A program made the translations under genes and the position numbers. Shown here piece after piece: positions 1 through 6,837 of a DNA stretch of 16,111 bases. The notes under the pieces are model-generated. The model saw only the letters and a program-made list of their open reading frames with translations. It searched no databases and had not been told where the DNA came from. Origin of the DNA: an uncultured Haemophilus sp. (GTDB lineage: Bacteria; Pseudomonadota; Gammaproteobacteria; Enterobacterales; Pasteurellaceae). How positions within the stretch are numbered: position 1 is the stretch's first letter; each line of letters opens with the position of its first letter. The stretch covers positions 1-16,111 of the forward strand of contig CAJLFU010000038.1 in assembly GCA_905205995.1 (NCBI GenBank). The letters are read 5' to 3'.

Positions 1-647
1 AGTTGCTCTAATTTCTCTAAGTTTTCTAACTGCGTTGGTACCCATTGCACATATTGTTTAATAAAGCCTGCACGATAAGCATAAATACCAATATGACGAA
101 GATACGCATCAGCCAGTTGAGCCTTTGAGGTATCCTCTAATTGCATAAACTGGTCACGATCGTAAGGCATCACTGAACGGGAAAAATATAAAACGTAGCC
201 ATCTTTATCCGTAACGACTTTCACAGCATTTGGGTTAAATAACTCTTCCGCTTCGTAAATTTTTACCGCAAGCGTCGCCATATTCACGTTAAACTTAGCC
301 AAATTTTCGGCTACTTGGCTCACAATGACTGGTGGAATTAATGGTTCATCACCTTGGATGTTAACAATAATTTCATCATCAGCAATGCCTAATTTACTTA
401 CTACTTCCGCTAAACGTTCGGTACCCGAATTATGTGCTTCTGATGTCATACACACTTCTGCCCCAAAAGCTTTTGCTGCCTTTTCAACTTGTTCGTTATC
501 TGTGGCAATAATTACTCGGCTCGCGCCTGATTGTTGAGCTTTCTCAAAAACATGTTGAATCATGGGTTTACCGGCAATATCCGCTAAAGGTTTGCCTGGT
601 AAGCGACTCGATGCAAAACGAGCAGGGATAATAACTGTAAATGACAT
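1..647 (-). CDS. kdsB: 3-deoxy-manno-octulosonate cytidylyltransferase (CMP-Kdo synthetase), 3' end missing
   Basis: KdsB activates Kdo with CTP to CMP-Kdo in the cytoplasm, the sugar donor for the inner core of lipopolysaccharide. The 215 visible codons begin MSFTVIIPARFASSRLPGK, the nucleotide-binding N-terminus of this family, and later show the IQGDEPLIPP segment and the YLRHIGIYAYR segment typical of KdsB. The family is about 250 residues, so roughly 35-40 C-terminal residues lie beyond the left edge of the window. I chose the ATG at 645-647 because AAGGAA of the ribosome site lies about 6 bases before it; an in-frame ATG two codons upstream (651-653) sits too close to that site. The gene follows the small ycaR-like gene by 9 bases and is probably co-transcribed with it and lpxK, linking Kdo activation to lipid A synthesis. 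Identity is very likely. Confidence 0.96.
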   Translation of the reverse strand, partial: MSFTVIIPARFASSRLPGKPLADIAGKPMIQHVFEKAQQSGASRVIIATDNEQVEKAAKAFGAEVCMTSEAHNSGTERLAEVVSKLGIADDEIIVNIQGDEPLIPPVIVSQVAENLAKFNVNMATLAVKIYEAEELFNPNAVKVVTDKDGYVLYFSRSVMPYDRDQFMQLEDTSKAQLADAYLRHIGIYAYRAGFIKQYVQWVPTQLENLEKLEQ

Positions 648-656
648 AATCATTCC

Positions 657-836
657 TTATTTTTTCAGTGTTTCGGCTTTTTCTGCCAACAAAACCGGCA
701 CGCCGTTTTCAATAGGATACGCCACTTGCTCAAAAGGGCAAATGAGCCGTTGATTTTCTTGATCGTATTTCAATCTTGCCAAACATCGCGGGCAAGCGAT
801 CACTTCTAATAATCGAGGATTAAGTTTCTCACGCAT
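657..836 (-). CDS. ycaR: YcaR/Trm112-family small zinc-ribbon-like protein (59 aa)
   Basis: This 59-residue protein starts MREKLNPRLLEVIACPRC and continues with LICPFEQVAYPIENGVPVLL, the characteristic pattern of the UPF0434/Trm112 family, represented in E. coli by YcaR, which is also about 60 residues and also lies next to kdsB. CPRC (residues 15-18) forms a cysteine pair and another cysteine is at residue 33; the fourth zinc ligand of the canonical fold is not present as a cysteine. Trm112 proteins elsewhere act as small activating partners of methyltransferases, but the role of the bacterial single-domain form is not established. GAGTG just before the ATG is the only ribosome-site candidate. 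It lies 17 bases after lpxK and 9 bases before kdsB, so it belongs to the same leftward operon. Confidence 0.9.
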   Translation of the reverse strand: MREKLNPRLLEVIACPRCLARLKYDQENQRLICPFEQVAYPIENGVPVLLAEKAETLKK

Positions 837-853
837 ATTTCACTCGAATAGAG

Positions 854-1834
854 TTAAACTAAATGACGGATTTTTTCCCACAATTGTGGAAGTTTTTGGC
901 CTTGGTTTTCAGCCTCCACAATCTCCGCATCAACTGGAACATACCACCAATTCTCTTTAGCAAAAGCTTGGCATTTTACTGCGTCCTTTTCGGTCATAAA
1001 GAGCGGTTGGTTTTCAGCGAGTTTTTCTAATAATTGCGGCTCAAAATGTTGATGATCTTGAAAAGCTTTCGTATTTTCTAAACGAATATTTAAATTTTCC
1101 AACATCGTAAAAAAACGTTGAGGATTGCCAATTCCCGCGATGGCTGAACCTTGAGTAAATTCACTTAACAAGCGTTTTTCTGCCGTCACTAAATTAATCG
1201 CATAATGAGGAACGAGCGTCATAATGGCATCTGAATAAGCATTTTTTCCACCATTAGTAATCACAAAGTCCACATTTTTTAAACGACTTGGTAACTCACG
1301 TAAAGGCCCAGCAGGGAGCACAAAGCCGTTCCCTAAAGCGCGCTCTGCATCCATCACCACAATTTCAATATCACGTTGCAACTTATAATGTTGTAATCCA
1401 TCATCCGAAATAATCAGATCGCAATCCTGTGTTTTCAAAAGTAATTCAATAGCTTGTTGACGATTCGGTGAAATCACTACGGGCACACCTGTTCTTTTGG
1501 CGATTAAAACAGGTTCATCGCCCCCTTGAACAGGGTCTGTTTCAGGTGTGACAAGTAAAGGATAGGTTTTAGATTGGCTACCATAGCCACGAGAAATCAC
1601 GCCTACACGTAATCCTTGTTTTTGTAACTCTTCAACTAACCAGACAACGACAGGCGTTTTACCATTTCCACCAACAGAAAGATTGCCAACAATAATGACC
1701 GGTTTCGGAGATTTATAAGAGGATAAGATATTCAGGGAAAATAATGCTCGGCGAATTTGGCTAATCAACCAAAATAGCAGTGAAAAAGGCAGGAGCAACC
1801 AAGCTAGCTTTGAATTAGAGTACCAAAAAGGCAT
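854..1834 (-). CDS. lpxK: Tetraacyldisaccharide 4'-kinase (lipid A 4'-kinase)
   Basis: LpxK phosphorylates the 4' position of the tetraacyldisaccharide precursor to give lipid IVA at the inner face of the cytoplasmic membrane. With the ATG at 1832-1834 the protein has 326 residues, normal for the family. A hydrophobic N-terminal segment (about residues 10-25, LAWLLLPFSLLFWLI) anchors it in the membrane. The modified P-loop GNLSVGGNGKTP is at residues 50-61, and the family motif DDGLQH is at 144-149, followed by LPAGPLRE. A longer frame starting with GTG at 1865-1867 exists, but I prefer the ATG because AGGA lies 8 bases before it, MPFWYS is the usual start in this group, and the GTG sits inside a hairpin. 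It lies downstream of msbA with a 53-base gap and upstream of ycaR, consistent with the classical msbA-lpxK pair. Confidence 0.96.
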   Translation of the reverse strand: MPFWYSNSKLAWLLLPFSLLFWLISQIRRALFSLNILSSYKSPKPVIIVGNLSVGGNGKTPVVVWLVEELQKQGLRVGVISRGYGSQSKTYPLLVTPETDPVQGGDEPVLIAKRTGVPVVISPNRQQAIELLLKTQDCDLIISDDGLQHYKLQRDIEIVVMDAERALGNGFVLPAGPLRELPSRLKNVDFVITNGGKNAYSDAIMTLVPHYAINLVTAEKRLLSEFTQGSAIAGIGNPQRFFTMLENLNIRLENTKAFQDHQHFEPQLLEKLAENQPLFMTEKDAVKCQAFAKENWWYVPVDAEIVEAENQGQKLPQLWEKIRHLV

Positions 1835-1857
1835 TTCATTTATCCTATATTGATTTT

Positions 1858-1879
1858 GGGCGAACACATTGGTTCGCCC
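1858..1879. repeat. 8-bp perfect hairpin in the msbA-lpxK intergenic gap
   Basis: GGGCGAAC at 1858-1865 is repeated inverted as GTTCGCCC at 1872-1879 with a 6-base loop. Read rightward it is followed by the T-rich TTATTATTTT, so it resembles a terminator on the + strand. Read leftward, in the sense of the operon, it is followed by AAAATC and should not terminate well. It may affect mRNA stability or the ratio of MsbA to LpxK; function is inferred only. Confidence 0.6.
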
Positions 1880-1887
1880 TTATTATT

Positions 1888-3636
1888 TTATCCGCTAAAC
1901 TGCATACTGTGTAATTGTTTATACGCACCATCAAGCGCTAATAAATCTTGATGCGTACCACGTTCTTTAATTTCACCGTGTTCAATGACTAAGATTTCGT
2001 CGGCATTTTCAATGGTTGATAAACGATGCGCAATCACCAATACCGTACGATCTTTTTTCAGCTCTTCTAATGCAGACTGAATCGCACGTTCAGATTCGGT
2101 ATCGAGTGCAGAAGTCGCTTCATCTAAAATTAAGACAGGTGAATTACGTAATAACGCACGAGCAATGGCTAAACGCTGACGTTGACCACCAGAAAGACTT
2201 GCGCCATTCTCACCAATAACGGTATCAAAACCTTGTGGAAGTTTCTCGATAAACTCTAGGGCATAAGCCGCTTTTGCTGCTTCGATTATTTGCTCACGGC
2301 TGTATTTATCTTCTGCTGCATAGGCAATATTATTGGCAATCGTATCATTAAATAAATGCACTTGTTGAGAAACCACTGAGCAATTCTCACGTAAATTAGA
2401 TAAACGATAATCTTGAATTCTCACGCCATCTAATAAAATCTCACCTTCATCAATATCGTAGAAACGCGTCACTAAATTAGCAATGGTTGATTTACCCGAA
2501 CCTGAACGCCCCACTAAAGCCACGGTTTTGCCTGCGGGCACATAGAAAGAGATATTATTTAAGGCTTTCTCTTCTTTACCCTCATAAGCAAAACTTACAT
2601 TTTTAAATTCTAAATCACCTTTTGCGGGTTCGGCTTTATATGTGCCATTATCTTTTTCAGTTTCTAAATCTAAGATAGAAAATAATGTCTGACAGGCCGC
2701 CATGCCTCGTTGGAATTGGGAGTTTACATTCGTCAACGATTTTAACGGACGCATCATCGCTAACATAGAAGAAAAGACCACTGTGAAAGAACCCGCAGTT
2801 AAATTATCATCAGCAATTAATGGTGTCGTTGCCAAATAAAGCACAGCAGCTAAAGCCAAGGAAGCAATCACTTGCACAACAGGATCTGAAATAGCATCGG
2901 CAGTCACCATCTTCATACCTTTACGACGCATATCGTTACTGACTTTATCGAAACGCTCTTCTTCCACTAATTGCCCACCAAAAGAAAGCACCACTTTATG
3001 CCCTTTCAGCATTTGTTCCGTTGCAGAGGTTAATTCCCCCATGGAATCTTGCATATTTTTACTAAGCTTACGGAAAATCTTAGATACCATGCGAATCAGT
3101 ACTGCAATAATCGGGCCAATCACAAAAAGCACAAGTGTTAACTCCCAACTGGTATAGAACATCACAACAAGCAACGAAATTAAATAGGCTCCTTCGCGAA
3201 CAATCGTCACTAATGAACTAGATGAAGAGTTAGCAATCATTTCTGAGTCGTAAGTAATACGAGAAAGTAATTTTCCTGTTGAATTACGATCAAAAAAGCT
3301 CACTGGCATAAACATTAAATGTTTAAACAAACGGCGGCGCATAATCATCACTACTTTACCGGATACCCACGCTAGGCAATAAGTAGAGACAAAGTTGGTC
3401 ACCCCACGCAATATAATCATGCCAACAACAACAAATGCCATCATTTTCAAGAAAGAATGATCGGCTTTTCCGAAACCATCATCAAGCAAAGGCTTAAGCA
3501 TATAAATCAAACCTGAATCTGCTAAAGCATTAAAAATTAAAGCAAAAGCGGCGACTAATAAGCCTGATTTAAACGGTGAAATCATCGGCCATAAACGCTT
3601 AAAAGTTTGTGTGGTTGAGAAATCTTTATCTTGCAT
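1888..3636 (-). CDS. msbA: Lipid A export ABC transporter, ATP-binding/permease protein MsbA
   Basis: MsbA is a homodimeric inner-membrane flippase that moves core-lipid A from the inner to the outer leaflet. The 582-residue length equals that of E. coli MsbA. The N-terminal ABC exporter membrane domain spans about residues 20-310 with hydrophobic segments near 25-50, 62-90, 145-182 and 255-295. The nucleotide-binding domain shows Walker A GRSGSGKS at 376-383, the Q-loop region VVSQQ at 421-425, signature LSGGQ at 481-485, Walker B VLILDE at 501-506 and the switch histidine H537. All catalytic motifs are intact. It follows comEC by 49 bases and precedes lpxK. A weak promoter-like TACAAT overlies the end of comEC, so this essential gene may be transcribed both by readthrough from comEC and on its own. 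Confidence 0.97.
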   Translation of the reverse strand: MQDKDFSTTQTFKRLWPMISPFKSGLLVAAFALIFNALADSGLIYMLKPLLDDGFGKADHSFLKMMAFVVVGMIILRGVTNFVSTYCLAWVSGKVVMIMRRRLFKHLMFMPVSFFDRNSTGKLLSRITYDSEMIANSSSSSLVTIVREGAYLISLLVVMFYTSWELTLVLFVIGPIIAVLIRMVSKIFRKLSKNMQDSMGELTSATEQMLKGHKVVLSFGGQLVEEERFDKVSNDMRRKGMKMVTADAISDPVVQVIASLALAAVLYLATTPLIADDNLTAGSFTVVFSSMLAMMRPLKSLTNVNSQFQRGMAACQTLFSILDLETEKDNGTYKAEPAKGDLEFKNVSFAYEGKEEKALNNISFYVPAGKTVALVGRSGSGKSTIANLVTRFYDIDEGEILLDGVRIQDYRLSNLRENCSVVSQQVHLFNDTIANNIAYAAEDKYSREQIIEAAKAAYALEFIEKLPQGFDTVIGENGASLSGGQRQRLAIARALLRNSPVLILDEATSALDTESERAIQSALEELKKDRTVLVIAHRLSTIENADEILVIEHGEIKERGTHQDLLALDGAYKQLHSMQFSG

Positions 3637-3675
3637 AGCTTATTCTTACATCAATTATCTTAAAAAATTGGCTGC

Positions 3676-3705
3676 ATTGTACCTGTTATTTCGGGGATAA
3701 TCCAA
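3676..3705 (-). promoter_or_regulatory. Candidate msbA promoter at the 3' end of comEC
   Basis: On the minus strand TACAAT (3676-3681, 5 of 6 to the -10 consensus) is preceded at 18 bases by TTGGAT (3700-3705), a poor -35. It would start transcription about 33 bases before the msbA ATG. An essential gene downstream of a competence gene would be expected to have its own promoter, but the match is weak and this is an inference. Confidence 0.28.
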
Positions 3706-6088
3706 TTACACGGGCAAACCAAGGTGAAAAATCTCCTCTCGCCTTTTCAATTTCAATGCCATTTTCAGTAAAATTTAACCTTATATGACCTGAAATAGCG
3801 GTATTTTCGACCGCACTTTGATAACGATTTAACCGTTCAATCACGGTTGGATGAGGAAAATTCCACGCATTCCATCGTCCACTTGAAATTAAGGCTATAT
3901 CTGGTTTTATCTGAGCCAATAAAAACTCGCCTGTTGAAGTTTTGCTACCATGATGCCCCACTTGTAACACATTAATTTTGCCTATGTTTTCAGCAAATGC
4001 TCTTTCTGTCGCCACATCCGCATCACCGGTTAAAAAGATCTTGTACTGTCCATCTGTTAGTAAAATTACGCAAGATTGCGGATTCTCCGCCCTATCTGTT
4101 ATTTGCGTTGGTGAAAGAACTTTAAAATCAAGCCCTCGCCACTGCCATTGTTTCCCCTGAAGACAAAAAGTACGGTGCGTTTCGCCATAGTTTTTACGAG
4201 AAGGTGTGAGCAGCTCAATCTCTGGGTATGCGGCTAAAATTGCTTTAGCGCCGCCCGAATGATCATTATCATCATGGCTTAAAATCAAGGTTTCAAGTTC
4301 GATACCTTCCCGTTGAAGATAAGGCAATATTTCCAATTCCGCCATAGAAGATGCCCCTATCCCACTCTGCCATGCGGGCCCCGTGTCATACAATACACCT
4401 TTCTCCTCTTTCACAACTAAGGTTGCTAAACCTTGTCCCACATCTAAGGTATCTAACTGCCATTTGGGTTTCGTGAGATATCGATACCCAAGCGTGCTAA
4501 TACAAACACTAAAAACAAGAATTACGCCCCAAATAGCTCGTTTATAATCTTTTGGTGATAAGATTTTTGTATGATTTAACGTAAAAAATCGATGCGATTT
4601 TAACGGTGTGTTTTTTGTTTCCTCTTGAGATGCAAAATACAATCTACCTAACATTCCACCAAAAATAAGGCTTAAAAGTGCGGTCAGAATAAGAGATAAA
4701 TTAATTGAAATCGGCATATACGAGCCTTGGAAAAAGCTGAGGCATTGTGTAATACCTTGAGCAATCACATTTGAAAAATGCCAAGAAGAAAATGCACCAT
4801 GGGTCAACACCGCAAAGAGAATCAAGGGTACAAGTAAGAAGCTATACAAGGGCACTGCAATTAAATTTGCTAAGAATCCACTTAATGCCAAGCCATTAAA
4901 AAAGAAAAGCTGAATGGGCGTAAATAAAATCAACAGCCCTAACTGCAAATGAAACAAGCCTAAAATCCACCGCACTTTGCGGGATAATTTTTGATGTCGC
5001 CATTCAATGATTGATAAGGGAACATATCGGTACCATACAATCAAACAGGTAACAGCACCAACTGAAAGCCAAAAGCTCACCGAAAGCGGCATAAGCGGAT
5101 CACAAAAAAGCAAAAATGCCACCACCAAACACAGCATTTGCAAAGGCGTGTAATATCGTCGCGAAAATTGAAGGATTGCAATAAAAAGTAATGCCATCAT
5201 TGCACGAAAGGTCGGTAAACTAAATCCGGCTAAATAGGCATAACCTAAAGCAATCAAGACACCAAAGTAAAGAGGAAACCAGGGCGAAATAAAGCGTGTT
5301 GGCAGTGCGAGTTGCAATAATCGAGCAAAGAAAAAGCCTATCCCCATTGCTAAACCGATATGGAGTCCTGAAATAGCAATTAAATGTGCTGTATTCGTTT
5401 GTTGATAAACCAGCCACGTTTTATTATCCAGCCAAGCCCGCTCACCAAATGCCAATGCGATAAGTAAACCTTGTAAAGAAAGCCCTTCCGTCTGTTTGAG
5501 GCTATTCTGTAAAAAATCTGTGCGAAAAGAAAAATCGTCTCCAATTTTAACCGCACTTTTCACATTCCCTACGGCAATAATCCTTTTGGAAAAATACCAT
5601 TGCTGTCGATCAAATCCTCCATGATTTAATCTCGCCGAAATAGGACGAAGCTTTACATCCGCCCGCCAAGCTTCGCCAAGTTGTGGTTTTTCTGACGTTC
5701 TCCAATTAATAAAAATTTGTTGTTCTTTCCCATCAAATAAAGACGTCATAGCAACCAACGTTTGATAATCTTGCTGATGAAGAATTTCTGAAATGTGAAG
5801 ATCTAACATGATTTTATTCGGTAAACTTGAAATTCTCTCTGCTTGTCCCAATAACGATAAAGCTGGTGAATGCGCATAAGCCAAAGTAATCAAAAAAAAG
5901 ATACCGCTCATGCAAAAATTTCTGACTTTAAAATAATTGAACCAATGGAAACAAAATGCGGTCATAACCAACAATAAAATGCTCAGCCCCGCTCGTTGCC
6001 AGGTAAACAGTAAAAAATCAGGCACAATAAGCAAAGAAAAGGCTGAAATGATGAGCATAATGCACAGTTGAAATAACGTGAGTTTCAT
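3686..6088 (-). CDS. comEC: DNA internalisation channel protein ComEC/Rec2
   Basis: ComEC (Rec-2 in Haemophilus) carries single-stranded DNA across the inner membrane during natural transformation. This 800-residue protein has the three expected parts: N-terminal membrane segments and an OB-like soluble part (about 1-200), the polytopic competence domain with the core motif HLIAISGLHIGL at 235-246 and AGFSLPTFRAMMAL at 287-300, and a C-terminal metallo-beta-lactamase-like domain with DVGQG at 549-553, HDDNDHSGG at 605-613 and GHHGS at 711-715. The metal-binding residues appear intact, so the putative nuclease domain could be active. The ATG at 6086-6088 has no good Shine-Dalgarno sequence. 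A perfect CRP-S/CRE palindrome lies about 86 bases upstream, so expression should depend on CRP and Sxy. The gene itself holds four uptake signal sequences. It heads the leftward cluster with msbA and lpxK. Confidence 0.96.
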   Translation of the reverse strand: MKLTLFQLCIMLIISAFSLLIVPDFLLFTWQRAGLSILLLVMTAFCFHWFNYFKVRNFCMSGIFFLITLAYAHSPALSLLGQAERISSLPNKIMLDLHISEILHQQDYQTLVAMTSLFDGKEQQIFINWRTSEKPQLGEAWRADVKLRPISARLNHGGFDRQQWYFSKRIIAVGNVKSAVKIGDDFSFRTDFLQNSLKQTEGLSLQGLLIALAFGERAWLDNKTWLVYQQTNTAHLIAISGLHIGLAMGIGFFFARLLQLALPTRFISPWFPLYFGVLIALGYAYLAGFSLPTFRAMMALLFIAILQFSRRYYTPLQMLCLVVAFLLFCDPLMPLSVSFWLSVGAVTCLIVWYRYVPLSIIEWRHQKLSRKVRWILGLFHLQLGLLILFTPIQLFFFNGLALSGFLANLIAVPLYSFLLVPLILFAVLTHGAFSSWHFSNVIAQGITQCLSFFQGSYMPISINLSLILTALLSLIFGGMLGRLYFASQEETKNTPLKSHRFFTLNHTKILSPKDYKRAIWGVILVFSVCISTLGYRYLTKPKWQLDTLDVGQGLATLVVKEEKGVLYDTGPAWQSGIGASSMAELEILPYLQREGIELETLILSHDDNDHSGGAKAILAAYPEIELLTPSRKNYGETHRTFCLQGKQWQWRGLDFKVLSPTQITDRAENPQSCVILLTDGQYKIFLTGDADVATERAFAENIGKINVLQVGHHGSKTSTGEFLLAQIKPDIALISSGRWNAWNFPHPTVIERLNRYQSAVENTAISGHIRLNFTENGIEIEKARGDFSPWFARVIGLSPK
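3810..3818 (-). repeat. DNA uptake signal sequence (comEC, 3' part)
   Basis: Exact ACCGCACTT, preceded by TTTTCG; the Haemophilus uptake 9-mer on the minus strand, in comEC codons for the metallo-beta-lactamase domain end. Confidence 0.9.
4676..4684 (+). repeat. DNA uptake signal sequence (comEC, linker region)
   Basis: Exact AAGTGCGGT with the extended downstream A/T-rich pattern of strong uptake sites (CAGAATAAGAGATAAATT follows). It lies between the membrane domain and the C-terminal hydrolase-like domain of comEC. Confidence 0.92.
4969..4977 (-). repeat. DNA uptake signal sequence (comEC, membrane domain)
   Basis: Exact ACCGCACTT within codons of a hydrophilic loop (SRKVRWILG) of comEC. 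Confidence 0.88.
5550..5558 (-). repeat. DNA uptake signal sequence (comEC, N-terminal soluble part)
   Basis: Exact ACCGCACTT in a run reading ...TTTTAACCGCACTTTTCAC, encoding VKSAVKIG of comEC, a non-conserved loop where such insertions are tolerated. Confidence 0.9.
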
Positions 6089-6163
6089 TTGGAGTGTGAT
6101 TTATAGCGAGAAAATAAGGCAACCTAGCCTTAACCTCATAAACAAACAAATAATTACGCCATT

Positions 6164-6185
6164 TTTTGCGATCTCGATCGCAAAA
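6164..6185. promoter_or_regulatory. CRP-S / competence regulatory element (CRE) upstream of comEC
   Basis: TTTTGCGATC (6164-6173) is followed after TC by its exact inverse GATCGCAAAA (6176-6185), a perfect 22-bp palindrome. It has the TGCGA half-sites that set Sxy-dependent CRP-S sites of Haemophilus competence genes apart from ordinary TGTGA CRP sites, and it matches the known CRE consensus essentially throughout. Its centre (6174.5) is about 86 bases before the comEC ATG and about 176 before dksA. It should bind CRP-cAMP with Sxy/TfoX and switch on comEC, possibly with msbA and lpxK by readthrough. Each half also holds a GATC Dam site. Confidence 0.92.
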
Positions 6186-6209
6186 TTTAAATTTCCAAGC
6201 TAAATTTAT

Positions 6210-6246
6210 TTGCTAAATAGATGAAGTTCTGCTATTTATATCGCCC
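6210..6246 (+). promoter_or_regulatory. Candidate dksA promoter with GC-rich discriminator
   Basis: TTGCTA (6210-6215), a 17-base spacer and TATTTA (6233-6238) preceded by TGC (6230-6232, extended -10) form a plausible sigma70 promoter. The bases after the -10 include CGCCC (6242-6246), a GC-rich discriminator of the kind found at promoters under stringent control. It would give a leader of about 105 bases. The -10 is only a partial match, so the exact position is uncertain. Confidence 0.38.
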
Positions 6247-6259
6247 TTAAAATAACTAG

Positions 6260-6292
6260 GTTCTTATATCAGCTATTTTTAGCAATAAGAAC
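6260..6292 (+). repeat. Two-part hairpin in the dksA leader
   Basis: GTTCTTAT (6260-6267) pairs with ATAAGAAC (6285-6292), and inside it GCTA (6272-6275) pairs with TAGC (6280-6283) around a TTTT loop. The two stems are joined by an asymmetric internal loop (4 bases against 1). It lies 58 bases before the dksA ATG and would be in the mRNA if transcription starts near 6245. It could be an mRNA structure or an operator; no T-run follows, so it is not a typical terminator. Confidence 0.55.
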
Positions 6293-6350
6293 TCATCACA
6301 AAAACAAGACAGGACGTCATTAAATTCTGTACCATTATTAGGAGTTATCA

Positions 6351-6788
6351 ATGTCTAAGGCATCTCTAAGTTTGCTGGATTTAGCTGGTGTTACACCTTA
6401 TCAACCAAAGAAAGGTGAAGAATACATGAATGAAGATCAAATTCTTCATTTCAGAAAAATTTTAACTGCATGGCACGAGCAAATTGTGGAAGAAGCATCA
6501 AGAACTGTTGCTCATATGCAAGATGAAGCTTCAAACTTCCCAGATCCAGCTGACCGTGCGACCCAAGAAGAAGAATTCAGTCTTGAATTACGTAACCGCG
6601 ATCGCGAACGTAAATTAATGAAAAAGATTGAATACACATTGAAAAAATTAGATACCGATGATTTCGGTTATTGCGATTCTTGTGGGGAAGAAATTGGCAT
6701 TCGTCGTTTAGAAGCTCGCCCTACCGCTGATCTTTGTATCGATTGCAAAACCCTTGCTGAAATTCGTGAAAAACAAGTCGCAGGTTAA
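6351..6788 (+). CDS. dksA: RNA polymerase-binding transcription factor DksA
   Basis: DksA inserts its coiled coil into the secondary channel of RNA polymerase and, with ppGpp, represses rRNA and activates amino-acid promoters. The 145-residue protein (E. coli has 151) shows the long coiled coil at about 27-100, whose tip carries D65 and D68 in DPADRA, corresponding to the essential D71 and D74 of E. coli. It ends in the zinc finger with C108, C111, C129 and C132. AGGAG lies 6 bases before the ATG. It is transcribed away from comEC across a 262-base regulatory gap and is followed by a terminator made of two inverted uptake sequences, then pcnB. The E. coli neighbourhood also has dksA just upstream of pcnB (with gluQ between), here without gluQ. 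Confidence 0.97.
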   Translation: MSKASLSLLDLAGVTPYQPKKGEEYMNEDQILHFRKILTAWHEQIVEEASRTVAHMQDEASNFPDPADRATQEEEFSLELRNRDRERKLMKKIEYTLKKLDTDDFGYCDSCGEEIGIRRLEARPTADLCIDCKTLAEIREKQVAG

Positions 6789-6811
6789 TTGATTCAAATA
6801 ACCTAACGAAA

Positions 6812-6820
6812 AAGTGCGGT
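6812..6820 (+). repeat. DNA uptake signal sequence (left arm of dksA terminator)
   Basis: Exact AAGTGCGGT followed by CAAAAACA; the left arm of the inverted pair. Confidence 0.92.
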
Positions 6821-6828
6821 CAAAAACA

Positions 6829-6837
6829 ACCGCACTT
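6829..6837 (-). repeat. DNA uptake signal sequence (right arm of dksA terminator)
   Basis: Exact ACCGCACTT, inverted with respect to the preceding copy. Confidence 0.92.

Noticed and set aside
1835..1867. Longer lpxK from the GTG at 1865-1867
   Set aside because: The GTG is inside the 1858-1879 hairpin and lacks a good ribosome site; the extra 11 residues are not typical of the family, whereas the ATG at 1834 has AGGA at 8 bases.
2016..2219. Rightward open frame inside msbA
   Set aside because: It is the reverse-strand shadow of the MsbA nucleotide-binding domain, and the same applies to other small frames within hrpA, comEC and dcuC.
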